A stretch of 64,000 bases of DNA from Maribacter forsetii DSM 18668 (GCF_000744105.1 NZ_JQLH01000001.1:1178001-1242000), one strand, 5' to 3'. Counted from the first letter of the stretch, positions 35,445 through 44,583 are shown. A program made the numbers and translations. Notes: generated by a model not told the origin, from the letters alone.

Positions 35445-35491
35445 AAAAAGGTCCGATAGGAATTATCTCTAATTCCGTCGGACCTTTTTTT
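35445..35491 (+). terminator. Terminator after the DUF6588 gene
   Basis: AAAGGTCCGA...GAATTA / TAATTC...TCGGACCTTT long interrupted stem followed by seven T's. Confidence 0.85.
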
Positions 35492-35551
35492 GTGCTTTAA
35501 ATAAGCGTAGGTAATACTTGTTAAAAGCTGTTTTTAGAACAACAATGGGTA

Positions 35552-35589
35552 TAAAAAAGACTGCCCAGATCCCTCCGGACAGCCTTTTT
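35552..35589 (-). terminator. Terminator of the small lipoprotein gene, minus strand
   Basis: The two arms differ from perfect complementarity at three places. These are A-C or C-A mismatches on the plus strand but become G-U wobbles in minus-strand RNA, so the hairpin folds well only in the minus transcript, matching the gene that ends at 35612. Confidence 0.75.
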
Positions 35590-35611
35590 CCCATGGCCCT
35601 GTTAAAATCGT

Positions 35612-35989
35612 TTATTCCCTTATTGCCAATGTAGCACCATCTTTCTTTTGAAGATATGAACCTTCATCAGTTGCTTTAATGGTAATTACATTGTTGGGTT
35701 TGCCATCAAGACCTTTATACTCCACAGTATAAATATCGCCTTGTTTAGACCAGTTGAAATCTGTTTTTAGGGTAATGGTAGAACCGTCGATTTCATGATA
35801 TCTTCCTAAAAAAACATCATTGAATATCCATTCTTTTCTAACAGTTTGTTTTGAGGAACTTTCGGTTACTATTAATTCGGATTGTGACCATATCCCTATA
35901 ATGGGATCGGTATTTTGTTCGATGCGAGAACAGTTCGCAAGAAATACTATGGCGCATATCGCCAACAAAGAGAGGAACTTCTTAGTCAT
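35612..35989 (-). CDS. Small lipocalin-like lipoprotein
   Basis: 125 residues with a lipobox (IVFLANC, Cys20), then IIGIWSQSELIV, FNDVFLGRYHEI and a run of short beta strands ending in a terminal LAIRE. This fits the lipocalin-like domain of exported Bacteroidota proteins. Function unknown. Single gene with a strand-specific terminator. Confidence 0.7.
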   Translation of the reverse strand: MTKKFLSLLAICAIVFLANCSRIEQNTDPIIGIWSQSELIVTESSSKQTVRKEWIFNDVFLGRYHEIDGSTITLKTDFNWSKQGDIYTVEYKGLDGKPNNVITIKATDEGSYLQKKDGATLAIRE

Positions 35990-36192
35990 AAGTAGGTTAA
36001 TTTATTTTTGGATTTGGGATCCACAGTAATTAACGTGACTAATTTTGGGATATTACTTTAATTCGATGTACGGTCGCTTTTTGACGATTTCTTCGTTAAA
36101 GCGCAAAATTTTTTAACAAAATATGCATTTTGTCGATGCTTTTCAGCCCAATTAAATCAGCTGCTCCATAGCATAATTCGTCAATAAATACC

Positions 36193-36200
36193 TATTTTTG
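36193..36200 (+). promoter_or_regulatory. Bacteroidota -7 element for mdh
   Basis: TATTTTTG matches TANNTTTG, 69 bases before the mdh ATG, which implies a leader of about 60 bases. Confidence 0.45.
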
Positions 36201-36269
36201 GAACGGAAATTCAATAGACATAAAGTGGACATACCATTTTATATATAATAATTCATAAAATAGAAATAA

Positions 36270-37196
36270 ATGAAAGTTACAGTTGTAGGTGCTGGTGCGG
36301 TAGGTGCTAGTTGTGCAGAGTACATTGCCATTAAAGATTTTGCATCAGAAGTGGTTATTTTGGACATTAAGGAAGGTTATGCTGAAGGTAAAGCGATGGA
36401 TTTAATGCAAACAGCCTCTTTAAACGCATTTGATACAAAGATAACAGGTAGTACAAATGATTATGCTAAAACAGCAGATAGCGACATTGCAGTAATTACT
36501 TCTGGTATTCCAAGAAAACCAGGTATGACAAGAGAAGAATTGATCGGTATAAATGCTGGTATCGTAAAAACGGTTTCTAGCAGTTTATTGGAGCATTCTC
36601 CAAACGTTATCATTATCGTAGTAAGTAACCCTATGGATACTATGACATATTTGGTTCACAAAACTACTGGCTTACCTAAAAATAGAATTATAGGTATGGG
36701 CGGTGCTTTAGATAGCGCTCGTTTCAAGTATCGTTTAGCAGAGGCTATGGAAGCTCCTATTTCTGATATTGACGGTATGGTAATAGGTGGTCATAGTGAT
36801 AAAGGTATGGTGCCTTTAACTTCTCATGCAACTAGAAACAGTATTCGTGTATCTGAATTTTTATCTGATGAAAGATTAGAGCAAGTTGCTGCCGATACTA
36901 AAGTTGGTGGTGCTACTTTAACAGGTTTGTTAGGTACAAGTGCATGGTATGCGCCAGGAGCTGCAGTTTCTGCTTTGGTTCAAGCTATTGCGTGTGATCA
37001 AAAGAAAATGTTCCCTTGTTCTACAATGCTAGAAGGAGAATATGGTTTAAACGATATCTGTATAGGTGTACCTGTAATCTTAGGTAAAAATGGTATTGAA
37101 AAAATCGTTGACATTCCATTAAGCGATGCTGAAAAAGCGAAAATGCAAGAAAGTGCTGCTGGTGTTACTAAAACCAATGGTCTTTTAGAGTTGTAG
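36270..37196 (+). CDS. mdh: Malate dehydrogenase (LDH-like type)
   Basis: 308 residues. NAD-binding VVGAGAVGASCAEY at 4-17 with the acidic D35 region after beta-2 (VVILDIKEG), VITSGIPRKPGMTREELIGIN (mobile loop with R-K-P-G-M-T-R), VSNPMDTMTY, MGGALDSARF and the catalytic His in GGHSDKGMVPLT (about 173). The R-x-x-x-M-x-R loop indicates malate rather than lactate as substrate. TCA-cycle enzyme, transcribed alone with a terminator behind it. Confidence 0.95.
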   Translation: MKVTVVGAGAVGASCAEYIAIKDFASEVVILDIKEGYAEGKAMDLMQTASLNAFDTKITGSTNDYAKTADSDIAVITSGIPRKPGMTREELIGINAGIVKTVSSSLLEHSPNVIIIVVSNPMDTMTYLVHKTTGLPKNRIIGMGGALDSARFKYRLAEAMEAPISDIDGMVIGGHSDKGMVPLTSHATRNSIRVSEFLSDERLEQVAADTKVGGATLTGLLGTSAWYAPGAAVSALVQAIACDQKKMFPCSTMLEGEYGLNDICIGVPVILGKNGIEKIVDIPLSDAEKAKMQESAAGVTKTNGLLEL

Positions 37197-37220
37197 TTTA
37201 TATACTCTTAAACATAAAAC

Positions 37221-37253
37221 AAAGCCTTTATAGTCTAACTATAAGGGCTTTAT
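37221..37253 (+). terminator. Terminator after mdh
   Basis: AAAGCCTTTATAG / CTATAAGGGCTTT hairpin with a 5-base loop. Confidence 0.8.
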
Positions 37254-37322
37254 TTGTATTAATAGGTGAGCATTGGTATTATATATTGTAAAAAATATAC
37301 TACCTAGAATAATCTTTCTTTT

Positions 37323-37330
37323 TATATTTG
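37323..37330 (+). promoter_or_regulatory. -7 element very close to a start codon
   Basis: TATATTTG ends only 4 bases before the ATG at 37335. If used, transcription would begin at or next to the start codon, giving a leaderless or near-leaderless mRNA. Confidence 0.45.
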
Positions 37331-37334
37331 CCGC

Positions 37335-37952
37335 ATGAATGCAAAATGGTGCGTAAGTACTTTATTTATTATTCTAGCCTTATTAGGGCTAAGTCAAGAG
37401 CAAACTAAAGCTTCTAATCAGCAAATTGTACTACAATTTGCTGATGTAGAATTAGCTTCGGAATCTGCCCATGATGAGATTTTAGCAGAAATCACCAAGA
37501 AACTAGAAGTTCTAGGTGTTGATGGTGTTGAAATTATAGAAAATGACGGTGCTCAATTAAGTATTCGTTATTATAGCGATGTTGATGCACTTAGTGTTAA
37601 AGAGTTTCTTTCTGAAGAAAATCAACCGCTAACAACCAATGAAGAAGAATTTCCTTCAGACTACCCAAAAGAACAACTACCTGAAACATATAATTTAGTA
37701 GTATCTGACCTGCATCAGCAAGCAGATAGCGGTGTTACTTTGAATGCAACTCTAGTTGCCGTTCAAAAGCAGGATTCTAAAAAATTGACTAACCCGGTAT
37801 TATTGCCGTTTAGTAGTGCTGTAGAATTAGAGCAAGATGTTCTTGTAGCTACGGCTTATAAGATTAATAGAACTATTGCATTTGCAATAGATAATACTTC
37901 ACAAATAATTCCAGAAGTAAGGGCAGGACCTTACTCATGTGGAAATAGCTAA
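37335..37952 (+). CDS. Secreted protein upstream of secDF, SecD-P1-like segment
   Basis: 205 residues with a signal peptide (FIILALLGLSQEQTKA). Residues ~45-95 (DEILAEITKKLEVLGVDGVEIIENDGAQLSIRYYSDVD) follow the pattern helix, LGV-x-x-V, beta, beta, then a short helix, which is the pattern of the SecD/SecF P1 periplasmic domain. The remainder has no recognised family and ends in a Cys-containing tail. It is directly upstream of secDF with a terminator-like hairpin between. A link to SecDF is inference from fold pattern and position. Confidence 0.55.
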   Translation: MNAKWCVSTLFIILALLGLSQEQTKASNQQIVLQFADVELASESAHDEILAEITKKLEVLGVDGVEIIENDGAQLSIRYYSDVDALSVKEFLSEENQPLTTNEEEFPSDYPKEQLPETYNLVVSDLHQQADSGVTLNATLVAVQKQDSKKLTNPVLLPFSSAVELEQDVLVATAYKINRTIAFAIDNTSQIIPEVRAGPYSCGNS

Positions 37953-37975
37953 TTTCCGATAACATACACTAGTAC

Positions 37976-38022
37976 TAAAGAGCGTAATAACTTCTACGTA
38001 AAAGTTGTTTGCCCTTTTTTTA
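37976..38022 (+). terminator. Terminator-like hairpin before secDF
   Basis: AAAGAGCGTAATAACTT and AAGTTGTTTGCCCTTT pair imperfectly around a short loop and are followed by T's, so secDF may have its own promoter or depend on read-through. Confidence 0.6.
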
Positions 38023-38068
38023 AACATACATATAATCTTAATCAACATAAATTAAATAAACTATTAAA

Positions 38069-41056
38069 ATGCAAAACAAAGGACTTATAAAGCTGTTTGC
38101 TTTATTATTTGGGTTAGTTAGTATTTACCAGCTATCCTATACTTTCGTAACCAGTAAAGTAGAAAAAGAAGCGACTACCTTCGCTGCAAGCCGAGTTTCT
38201 GAGGCAGAAGATGGCTATGTGGCCAAAAGAGAAGAAGTAGCTGCTAGCTATCTTGATTCTATTGGTAATAACCCTTTATTTGGGTATACCAATTACAATG
38301 AAGCTAAAAAGAAAGAACTTAATAAAGGTCTTGACCTTAAAGGTGGTATCAACGTTACATTACAGATTTCCATTAAGGATATCCTTAAAGGATTAGCAAA
38401 TAATACAAAGAGCCCGGTATTTAATAAAGCATTAGCAGACGCGGATGCTGCTTCTAGTAATAGTGATGATACGTATATCGATTTGTTTTTTGAAGCTTTC
38501 GATAACATCAAAGGTGATACTAAATTAGCTTCGCCGGATATCTTCGCTAACAAAGGTCTTAGTGATGAAATCAACTTTCAAATGTCTGATGATGAGGTTA
38601 AGCCAATCATCCGTAGAAAAATAGATGAGTCTATTGTTTCTGCTTTTGAAGTATTAAGAGAACGTATTGATGGTTTTGGTGTAACACAGCCAAACATTCA
38701 AAGAGAAGGTAACTCTGGTCGTATTTTGGTTGAATTACCAGGTGCTAGAGATATCGCTCGTGCACAAGATCTTTTATCTAGTACCGCTCAATTAGAGTTT
38801 TGGGAAACGTACAAGCAAAGTAATACAAGCTTTAGTACGTTTTTGATTCAGGCAAACGAAAAATTAAAAACAATTGTTGAGGTTAAGCAACCAGAACAAG
38901 TTAAAGAAGAGTCTGAATTAGATTCTTTATTATCTGATGTTTCTGCTGATTCTTTAGATTTAGCTACACAGGTAAATCCTTTATACGAATTATTGATTCC
39001 TGCTAACCCAGGATCAAATGCAATGTTCCGTGCTGCTATTAAGGATACGGCAACTATTGGTTCTTACTTAAGAATGCCGGAAATCAGAAGATTATTACCT
39101 GCGGATATTCAGTTTACAAAATTTGTATGGGAAAGACCATCTACAGAAGAAACTGAAGTTATCGATTTATACGCGTTAAAATCTAATCGCGAAGGTACGC
39201 CAAGAATTAGTGGTGATGTAGTAAGTGATGCTAGAGCGGATTTTGATCAGTTCAGTAAGCCTGCTGTTTCTATGACCATGAATACGAAAGGTGCTAAAGA
39301 ATGGGAAAAATTAACTGGAGATGCTTACACCAACCAGACTGGAATAGCAATTGTTTTAGATAATAAAGTATATACTGCTCCTGGTGTTTCTTCTGGTCCT
39401 ATTTCTGGTGGTCGTTCAGAAATCACGGGTGATTTTACAGTAAACGAAACTAAAGATATCTCTAACGTACTTAGAGCAGGTAAACTTCCAGCTTCTGCGG
39501 AAATTATTCAATCGGAAATTGTTGGTCCTTCATTAGGTCAAGAAGCTATTGATAGTGGTTTCATGTCATTCTTAATTGCTTTTATAATCGTTCTTTTATG
39601 GATGATCGGTTATTACGGTAAAGCAGGTGTATTTGCTGATATCGCTTTAATGTTGAACATCTTATTAATATTTGGTGTCTTAACTAGCTTAAATGCGGTG
39701 TTAACTTTACCTGGTATTGCTGGTATCGTTTTAACTCTTGGTATGTCGGTTGATGCGAACGTACTGATCTTTGAACGTATTAAAGAAGAATTAGCGAAAG
39801 GTAAAGGCAAAAGTCAAGCTGTAGCTGATGGTTTTGGTAATGCACTATCTTCTATTTTAGATGCGAACATTACTACCGGTTTAACTGCGGTTATCTTATT
39901 TATTTTTGGATCTGGTCCTATTAAAGGTTTCGCAACTACCTTACTTATTGGTATTATAACATCTTTATTTACTGCAATATTCATCACTCGTTTGTTGATC
40001 GACTGGTATATTAGTGGAAAAGGTAGAAGCTTGGATTTCTCTACTGGTATCACTAAAAACCTTTTCAAAGGGATCAATGTTGATTTCTTGAAGAAAAGAA
40101 AAATTGCTTATGTAATATCTGGAATTTTAATAGCAGTTGGTTTATTCTCATTGTTAGCAGGACCTGGATTACAAAAAGGTGTAGATTTCATAGGTGGACG
40201 TTCATATACGGTTCGTTTTGAGCATCCTGTTAATCCTTCTGAAATAACATCAGAATTAAATACAGTATTCGGTAGCGGAACAAATGTTAAAACATATGGT
40301 GAGTCTAACCAAGTAAAAATTACAACACCTTATAAAGTAGATGTAGAGGGTATTGAAGTTGATACTGAAATTCAAGATAAACTATATACTTCGCTTCAAA
40401 AGTACTTGCCAGATGGTTTTAGTAAAGAGGCTTTTGTATTAGGAGGTGTTGATGAAGAAGCTGTCGGTATTTTGGCATCTGTAAAGGTTGGACCAACAAT
40501 TGCGGATGATATTCAGAAAAATGCATTCTTGGCTATTTTAGGTTCATTACTTGTAGTTTTCCTTTATATCTTATTAAGATTTAGAAGATGGCAATTCTCA
40601 TTGGGTGCTGTTACTGCAGTATTCCATGATGTATTGATTGTACTTGGTGTATTCTCTATATTTGGTAAGCTGATGCCATTTAATATGGAAATCGATCAAG
40701 CGTTTATTGCGGCGATACTAACCGTTATTGGTTACTCGCTGAATGATACCGTGGTAGTATTTGACCGTATTCGTGAAACTTTGGCTGAACGTGGCTGGAA
40801 AGGTGGTTCTAACATTAACTATGCTATCAATAGTACGTTAAGTAGAACATTGAATACATCATTAACAACACTAGTGGTATTATTGGCGATCTTCATTTTC
40901 GGTGGTGAATCGTTAAGAGGATTCATGTTTGCAATGATTGTTGGTGTACTTGTAGGTACATATTCATCTGTATTTATTGCGACTCCTGTAATGTTCGATG
41001 CATTGAGCAAGAAAATTACTTCTGGTGACGCTAAGCCTAGTGCTGAAGTAGAATAA
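38069..41056 (+). CDS. secDF: Protein translocase subunits SecD and SecF, fused (SecDF)
   Basis: 995 residues. SecD part: N-terminal transmembrane helix, LGLDLKGGINV-like motif (NKGLDLKGGINVTLQ, about 88-103), P1 domain with LRERIDGFGVTQPNIQREG, then five helices containing GMSVDANVLIFERIKEEL (about 560). SecF part from about 660: DFIGGRSYTVRF, then helices with GYSLNDTVVVFDRIRE (about 890). The fusion of both proteins is standard in Bacteroidota. It uses proton-motive force to pull proteins through SecYEG and so supports export of the many lipoproteins and T9SS cargos here. A strong terminator follows. Confidence 0.95.
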   Translation: MQNKGLIKLFALLFGLVSIYQLSYTFVTSKVEKEATTFAASRVSEAEDGYVAKREEVAASYLDSIGNNPLFGYTNYNEAKKKELNKGLDLKGGINVTLQISIKDILKGLANNTKSPVFNKALADADAASSNSDDTYIDLFFEAFDNIKGDTKLASPDIFANKGLSDEINFQMSDDEVKPIIRRKIDESIVSAFEVLRERIDGFGVTQPNIQREGNSGRILVELPGARDIARAQDLLSSTAQLEFWETYKQSNTSFSTFLIQANEKLKTIVEVKQPEQVKEESELDSLLSDVSADSLDLATQVNPLYELLIPANPGSNAMFRAAIKDTATIGSYLRMPEIRRLLPADIQFTKFVWERPSTEETEVIDLYALKSNREGTPRISGDVVSDARADFDQFSKPAVSMTMNTKGAKEWEKLTGDAYTNQTGIAIVLDNKVYTAPGVSSGPISGGRSEITGDFTVNETKDISNVLRAGKLPASAEIIQSEIVGPSLGQEAIDSGFMSFLIAFIIVLLWMIGYYGKAGVFADIALMLNILLIFGVLTSLNAVLTLPGIAGIVLTLGMSVDANVLIFERIKEELAKGKGKSQAVADGFGNALSSILDANITTGLTAVILFIFGSGPIKGFATTLLIGIITSLFTAIFITRLLIDWYISGKGRSLDFSTGITKNLFKGINVDFLKKRKIAYVISGILIAVGLFSLLAGPGLQKGVDFIGGRSYTVRFEHPVNPSEITSELNTVFGSGTNVKTYGESNQVKITTPYKVDVEGIEVDTEIQDKLYTSLQKYLPDGFSKEAFVLGGVDEEAVGILASVKVGPTIADDIQKNAFLAILGSLLVVFLYILLRFRRWQFSLGAVTAVFHDVLIVLGVFSIFGKLMPFNMEIDQAFIAAILTVIGYSLNDTVVVFDRIRETLAERGWKGGSNINYAINSTLSRTLNTSLTTLVVLLAIFIFGGESLRGFMFAMIVGVLVGTYSSVFIATPVMFDALSKKITSGDAKPSAEVE

Positions 41057-41077
41057 ATTTATAACTAACTCAGGTAG

Positions 41078-41109
41078 AAAGGCCGCTCAGAAATGAGCGG
41101 CCTTTTTTT
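41078..41109. terminator. Terminator between secDF and the ABC protein gene
   Basis: AAAGGCCGCTCA / TGAGCGGCCTTT perfect 12-bp stem with a 4-base loop and a T run on the plus side. Confidence 0.9.
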
Positions 41110-41127
41110 GTTTGGGAAGGTCTCTTT

Positions 41128-42354
41128 TTATTTTATAATACCAGATGAACCATTTTTACTCGGTATAAGGTCTAAAGTCCGTTTCGGTTTTAGACCTTTT
41201 TCTTTTCTATGCGAAACGAAAATAATGGCGGTATCGGTTTCTTTGGCAAATTTGTTAACTAAAGCGACCAATAAACCGGCAGACTCATCATCCATATCTG
41301 CTGTTGGTTCGTCCAATATTAAAATTGGAGGTCTTTTGACCATGGCTCGCGCAGTCATTACCAAACGTTGTTGCCCAGTAGATAATGTATTGAAATATTG
41401 CTTTTTTAGATCTTGTAATTCTAAAAGGGTCAACCATTGATCAATTATTCTTTTTTGTAGCTCTGTAGGTATGGTGTAGAGCCCTACCGAATCCGTTAAG
41501 CCAGAAATGAGCATATGTTCTATAGAATGCCTGCCATTAAATTTAAGTGTCATTGCGGGTGCGTAATACCCTATTTTCTTTTTAATGTCCCAAACACTTT
41601 CTCCACTACCTTTTTTATTTCCGAAAAGATAAATTTCTTGACCGTATGCTTTTGGGTTATCACCAAATATCATGGAAAGCATGGTAGATTTCCCGCTACC
41701 GTTCGCACCTGAAAGTTGCCAGAAATCACCCTTCTTTACTGTCCAGTTGATATCGTTCAATATTCGCTTCTCACCATAAGAGATACTTACATTTTTAAAA
41801 TCGATCAAAATATTATCTAGGTTGGTAATGGGGGTGATTGATGCAGGTATATTTATAGCATTGAATGTGTGGCTATTTGCATTCTCGTTCAATACCGATT
41901 TCTCTAATACTGTAAATTCATTTTTTTTAAGGCTGCCAAAATGTTTGATAAAAGAAAGGGTGTCTTCTTTTCTGCTCGCCAGTTGAATAAATGCAATTTC
42001 TGTTGAATGTTGTTTTAGTATTGATTTTAATTCTTCTTGAAAAGTAATGTCTAAATTGTCAAAAGGATTATCAAGAATTATATAATCTGGTTTTTCGTTT
42101 AATAGATACTTTAGTAGTGCTTTTTTTTGCTCCCCACTAGACATAGTTTCTAGCGCTTGATGCTCAGAACTGATAAACTTTTTGTCATGCTTATCTTCTT
42201 CGTCAATAAGTTTGTCTAAAGTAAAAGCAGAAAATAATCGACCGTTTTTAGGTTTGAATTCTTGAAGCGCTACAGGTATGTTACCATGTTGAAAGTCTTT
42301 AATGAAGCCTTTCTTATTAGAATTGTTATCTAAATATATTACCCAATGACTCAT
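41128..42354 (-). CDS. ModF/PhrA-like double ABC ATPase with a degenerate first half
   Basis: 408 residues with two nucleotide-binding halves. The second (about 170-395) is complete: Walker A GANGSGKST at about 214-222, signature LSTGQQR, Walker B ILILDEPTADMDDE and switch SHRKE. The first (about 1-140) keeps a signature-like MSSGEQKKALL (70-80) and DYIILDNPFDNLD but has no Walker A loop, so one ATP site is defective. There is no membrane domain, as in ModF (PhrA) proteins, whose role is unsettled. It starts directly after the GNAT stop (TAAATG) and is the last gene of the lgt operon. Confidence 0.8.
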   Translation of the reverse strand: MSHWVIYLDNNSNKKGFIKDFQHGNIPVALQEFKPKNGRLFSAFTLDKLIDEEDKHDKKFISSEHQALETMSSGEQKKALLKYLLNEKPDYIILDNPFDNLDITFQEELKSILKQHSTEIAFIQLASRKEDTLSFIKHFGSLKKNEFTVLEKSVLNENANSHTFNAINIPASITPITNLDNILIDFKNVSISYGEKRILNDINWTVKKGDFWQLSGANGSGKSTMLSMIFGDNPKAYGQEIYLFGNKKGSGESVWDIKKKIGYYAPAMTLKFNGRHSIEHMLISGLTDSVGLYTIPTELQKRIIDQWLTLLELQDLKKQYFNTLSTGQQRLVMTARAMVKRPPILILDEPTADMDDESAGLLVALVNKFAKETDTAIIFVSHRKEKGLKPKRTLDLIPSKNGSSGIIK

Positions 42355-42876
42355 TTATGCGTTTATTCTAAAAATATGAACTTCGTTATTGTGATAGGAA
42401 GTAGTAAAATCTAAAAACATCCCATTTTTTATAGCTGTTTTTTGCGAGGGAATATTATCAACTTGTATGATTGAAATTAAGCTTTTGGTCCATCCTTTTT
42501 GAAAAGCTATTTCTTTACACTTTTTGGCAGCTTCAAAAGCAAAGCCTTGCCGCCAATATTTTGGGAGAATGGAATAACCTATTTCAAACTCTTTTTTACC
42601 ATCTACTTCTTGTATAAGTATTCCACAAAGACCTACTAGTGTATTGGTGTCTTTTAAGAATAAAGCGTTCATGCCACCTAAGTTTTCATTATAGCGCTCA
42701 AATATTCTGTCAAATTGTTGTTGGCATGCCACAATAGGATCGGTTGGTAAACCTGACCAATATTGGGTACATAAAGGTTCTTCATGAAAAGGGAGCCAAT
42801 TTTGAAAATCTGAAGGTTGTACTTCTTTAAAAAGTAAGCGTTCAGATTCTTCATTGAATAATACGTGCTTTGGCAT
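42355..42876 (-). CDS. GNAT N-acetyltransferase (RimJ/RimL type)
   Basis: 173 residues. GNAT core with SERLLFKEVQPSDFQNWL at the start, LVGLCGILIQEV, then FEIGYSILPKYWRQGFAFEAAKKCKEIAF, which carries the acetyl-CoA loop (R-Q-G-F-A), and NIPSQKTAIKNGM. It matches the Acetyltransf_3 group that modifies protein N-termini or small amines. The substrate is unknown. Third gene of the lgt operon, 30 bases after DUF192. Confidence 0.85.
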   Translation of the reverse strand: MPKHVLFNEESERLLFKEVQPSDFQNWLPFHEEPLCTQYWSGLPTDPIVACQQQFDRIFERYNENLGGMNALFLKDTNTLVGLCGILIQEVDGKKEFEIGYSILPKYWRQGFAFEAAKKCKEIAFQKGWTKSLISIIQVDNIPSQKTAIKNGMFLDFTTSYHNNEVHIFRINA

Positions 42877-42906
42877 TATTTCGTAATAAAATATTAGAAG
42901 CGGTAA

Positions 42907-43398
42907 TTACTTTCTGCTAAAGCTAATACTGTCACCTATAGATAGCCCTAATTCTTGCGCTAGACCACCGTTAATTTCAAGAACATATTTTATAGGTACT
43001 TGTGAAGATAAACCGGTCTCATTAAGTGGCTGGGCATTTTCTTGAAAACTAGCAATTTTTAAATCATCTTTTATATAAATAATATCTAGAGGAAACTCTG
43101 TATTCTTCATGTAAAAAGAATGCATTCTCTGGTCAGGGAAAATAAATAGCATACCCTGGTCATCTTCCATTCCCTTGCGGTACATAAGTCCCGTTTGGGT
43201 TTCGTAATCCGTTTCTGCAAACTCAATATTGAATTTGGTTTTTACGGTATCACTTGCATTTAAAAAGATGGTTATATCTCCTTCATGAGTGAAATCTATA
43301 CTTTGCGTGGCAATAGTCTTCTTAGGTTCTTCTTTACAAGAAAAAGCTAGTAGTGCAACAGCCATTAAAATAACCGAACTTTTATATATCGTTTTCAA
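42907..43398 (-). CDS. DUF192 family lipoprotein
   Basis: 163 residues with lipobox LLAFSC (Cys21). The DUF192 domain covers the rest: TGLMYRKGMEDDQGMLFIFP, SFYMKNTEFPLDIIYI, VLEINGGLAQELGLSIGDSI. Function unknown; the domain is common in exported bacterial proteins. The start is a TTG at 43398 that lies only 2 bases behind the lgt stop (TAG TA TTG), consistent with translational coupling; the nearest ATG would cut into the signal peptide. Confidence 0.85.
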   Translation of the reverse strand: MKTIYKSSVILMAVALLAFSCKEEPKKTIATQSIDFTHEGDITIFLNASDTVKTKFNIEFAETDYETQTGLMYRKGMEDDQGMLFIFPDQRMHSFYMKNTEFPLDIIYIKDDLKIASFQENAQPLNETGLSSQVPIKYVLEINGGLAQELGLSIGDSISFSRK

Positions 43399-43400
43399 TA

Positions 43401-44363
43401 CTATGCGGTTTTAGTTTTTTTAAACATGAAGTATAATCCAATTAGAATAAAAGGAATACTCAACCATTGCCCGGTAGAAAGTAAGCCTAAAGATTCTTCA
43501 AACCCACCTTGACTTTTCTTTACAAATTCTGCAAAGAAACGAACTGTCCAAAGTAATACAAAGAACAAGCCGAACAGGTAACCTGGCTTATTCTTCTTGT
43601 CGGTTTTCCAGTATAGGAAATATAATAGAATAAATATGAACAAGTAACCTATGCCTTCATACAATTGTGCCGGATGACGATATGGTATCTCAGCTAAATA
43701 CTGTGAAAACTGAGGGTTGTTTTCTATTGCTGCATAAGCGGCATTCAATGTTTTTTCTTGCGTAATGCCTAATGCTTTTGATGGATGTAAGTCGTCTGAA
43801 TCTCGAATGAATTTGGTTGCGAATATGAAGTTTTCATCTACCACTTTCCCATTGATTTCAGAATTGAAAAAGTTACCTAGACGTACGCAGAAACAACCAA
43901 TTGCCACTGGTATAGCCATTCTGTCAAATATCCAAAGCATTTTAAATTCCGGGTATTTTCTAGTGTACAGATACGTGCCGATTATGATACCAATAGTAGC
44001 TCCGTGACTGGCTAAACCGGCAAAGCCTGTAAACTCATAACCACCTATTAAGCCAAATAATAAACTGCCTGTATCACTTTCGCGAACCGGAATTAAAATC
44101 TCTATAAGGTGATTGGAATAGTACGCCCAGTCATAAAAGAATACATGCCCCAATCTTGCACCAAGCATTGTACTTAGAACCGTGTAGATAAATAGCGAAT
44201 CTAATTGTTCTACAGATTTTTTCTCATTTAGGAATATCTTTTTCATGATAAACCAACCTAATGCAAAGGCTGTAATCCAAAGAAGATTGTAATACTTAAT
44301 TTGTATGAATCCGATGTTGAAAAGTGTCTCGTTCGGATTCCAAGTAATTCCTAAGAAATGCAT
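43401..44363 (-). CDS. lgt: Prolipoprotein diacylglyceryl transferase
   Basis: 320 residues, polytopic (about 7 membrane segments). The Lgt signature FCVRLGNFFNSEINGK lies at about 155-170, with GLASHGATIGIIIG before it and the later HPAQLYEGIGY. The enzyme attaches diacylglycerol to the lipobox Cys of prelipoproteins, the first step in making the many lipoproteins of this window. It leads the operon lgt, DUF192, GNAT, ABC. Confidence 0.94.
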   Translation of the reverse strand: MHFLGITWNPNETLFNIGFIQIKYYNLLWITAFALGWFIMKKIFLNEKKSVEQLDSLFIYTVLSTMLGARLGHVFFYDWAYYSNHLIEILIPVRESDTGSLLFGLIGGYEFTGFAGLASHGATIGIIIGTYLYTRKYPEFKMLWIFDRMAIPVAIGCFCVRLGNFFNSEINGKVVDENFIFATKFIRDSDDLHPSKALGITQEKTLNAAYAAIENNPQFSQYLAEIPYRHPAQLYEGIGYLFIFILLYFLYWKTDKKNKPGYLFGLFFVLLWTVRFFAEFVKKSQGGFEESLGLLSTGQWLSIPFILIGLYFMFKKTKTA

Positions 44364-44583
44364 GTGTTGAATTTTGAAAGGCTAAGATAATAAAATAGAA
44401 ATCTACGTAGGCTTTAGATTGTGGAAATCGGTTTTGTTCTAGGTTAAAAGAGCGTTAAGTTTATATAGTGGGGAATAATGAGTATAGAAAAAAGAGAAGA
44501 GAAAATAGAAATTAAAAAATTATATTGTCTGACGATATCAAAATCTCATGACCAAATGAATCTTTATTTTAACTATCTAATTT

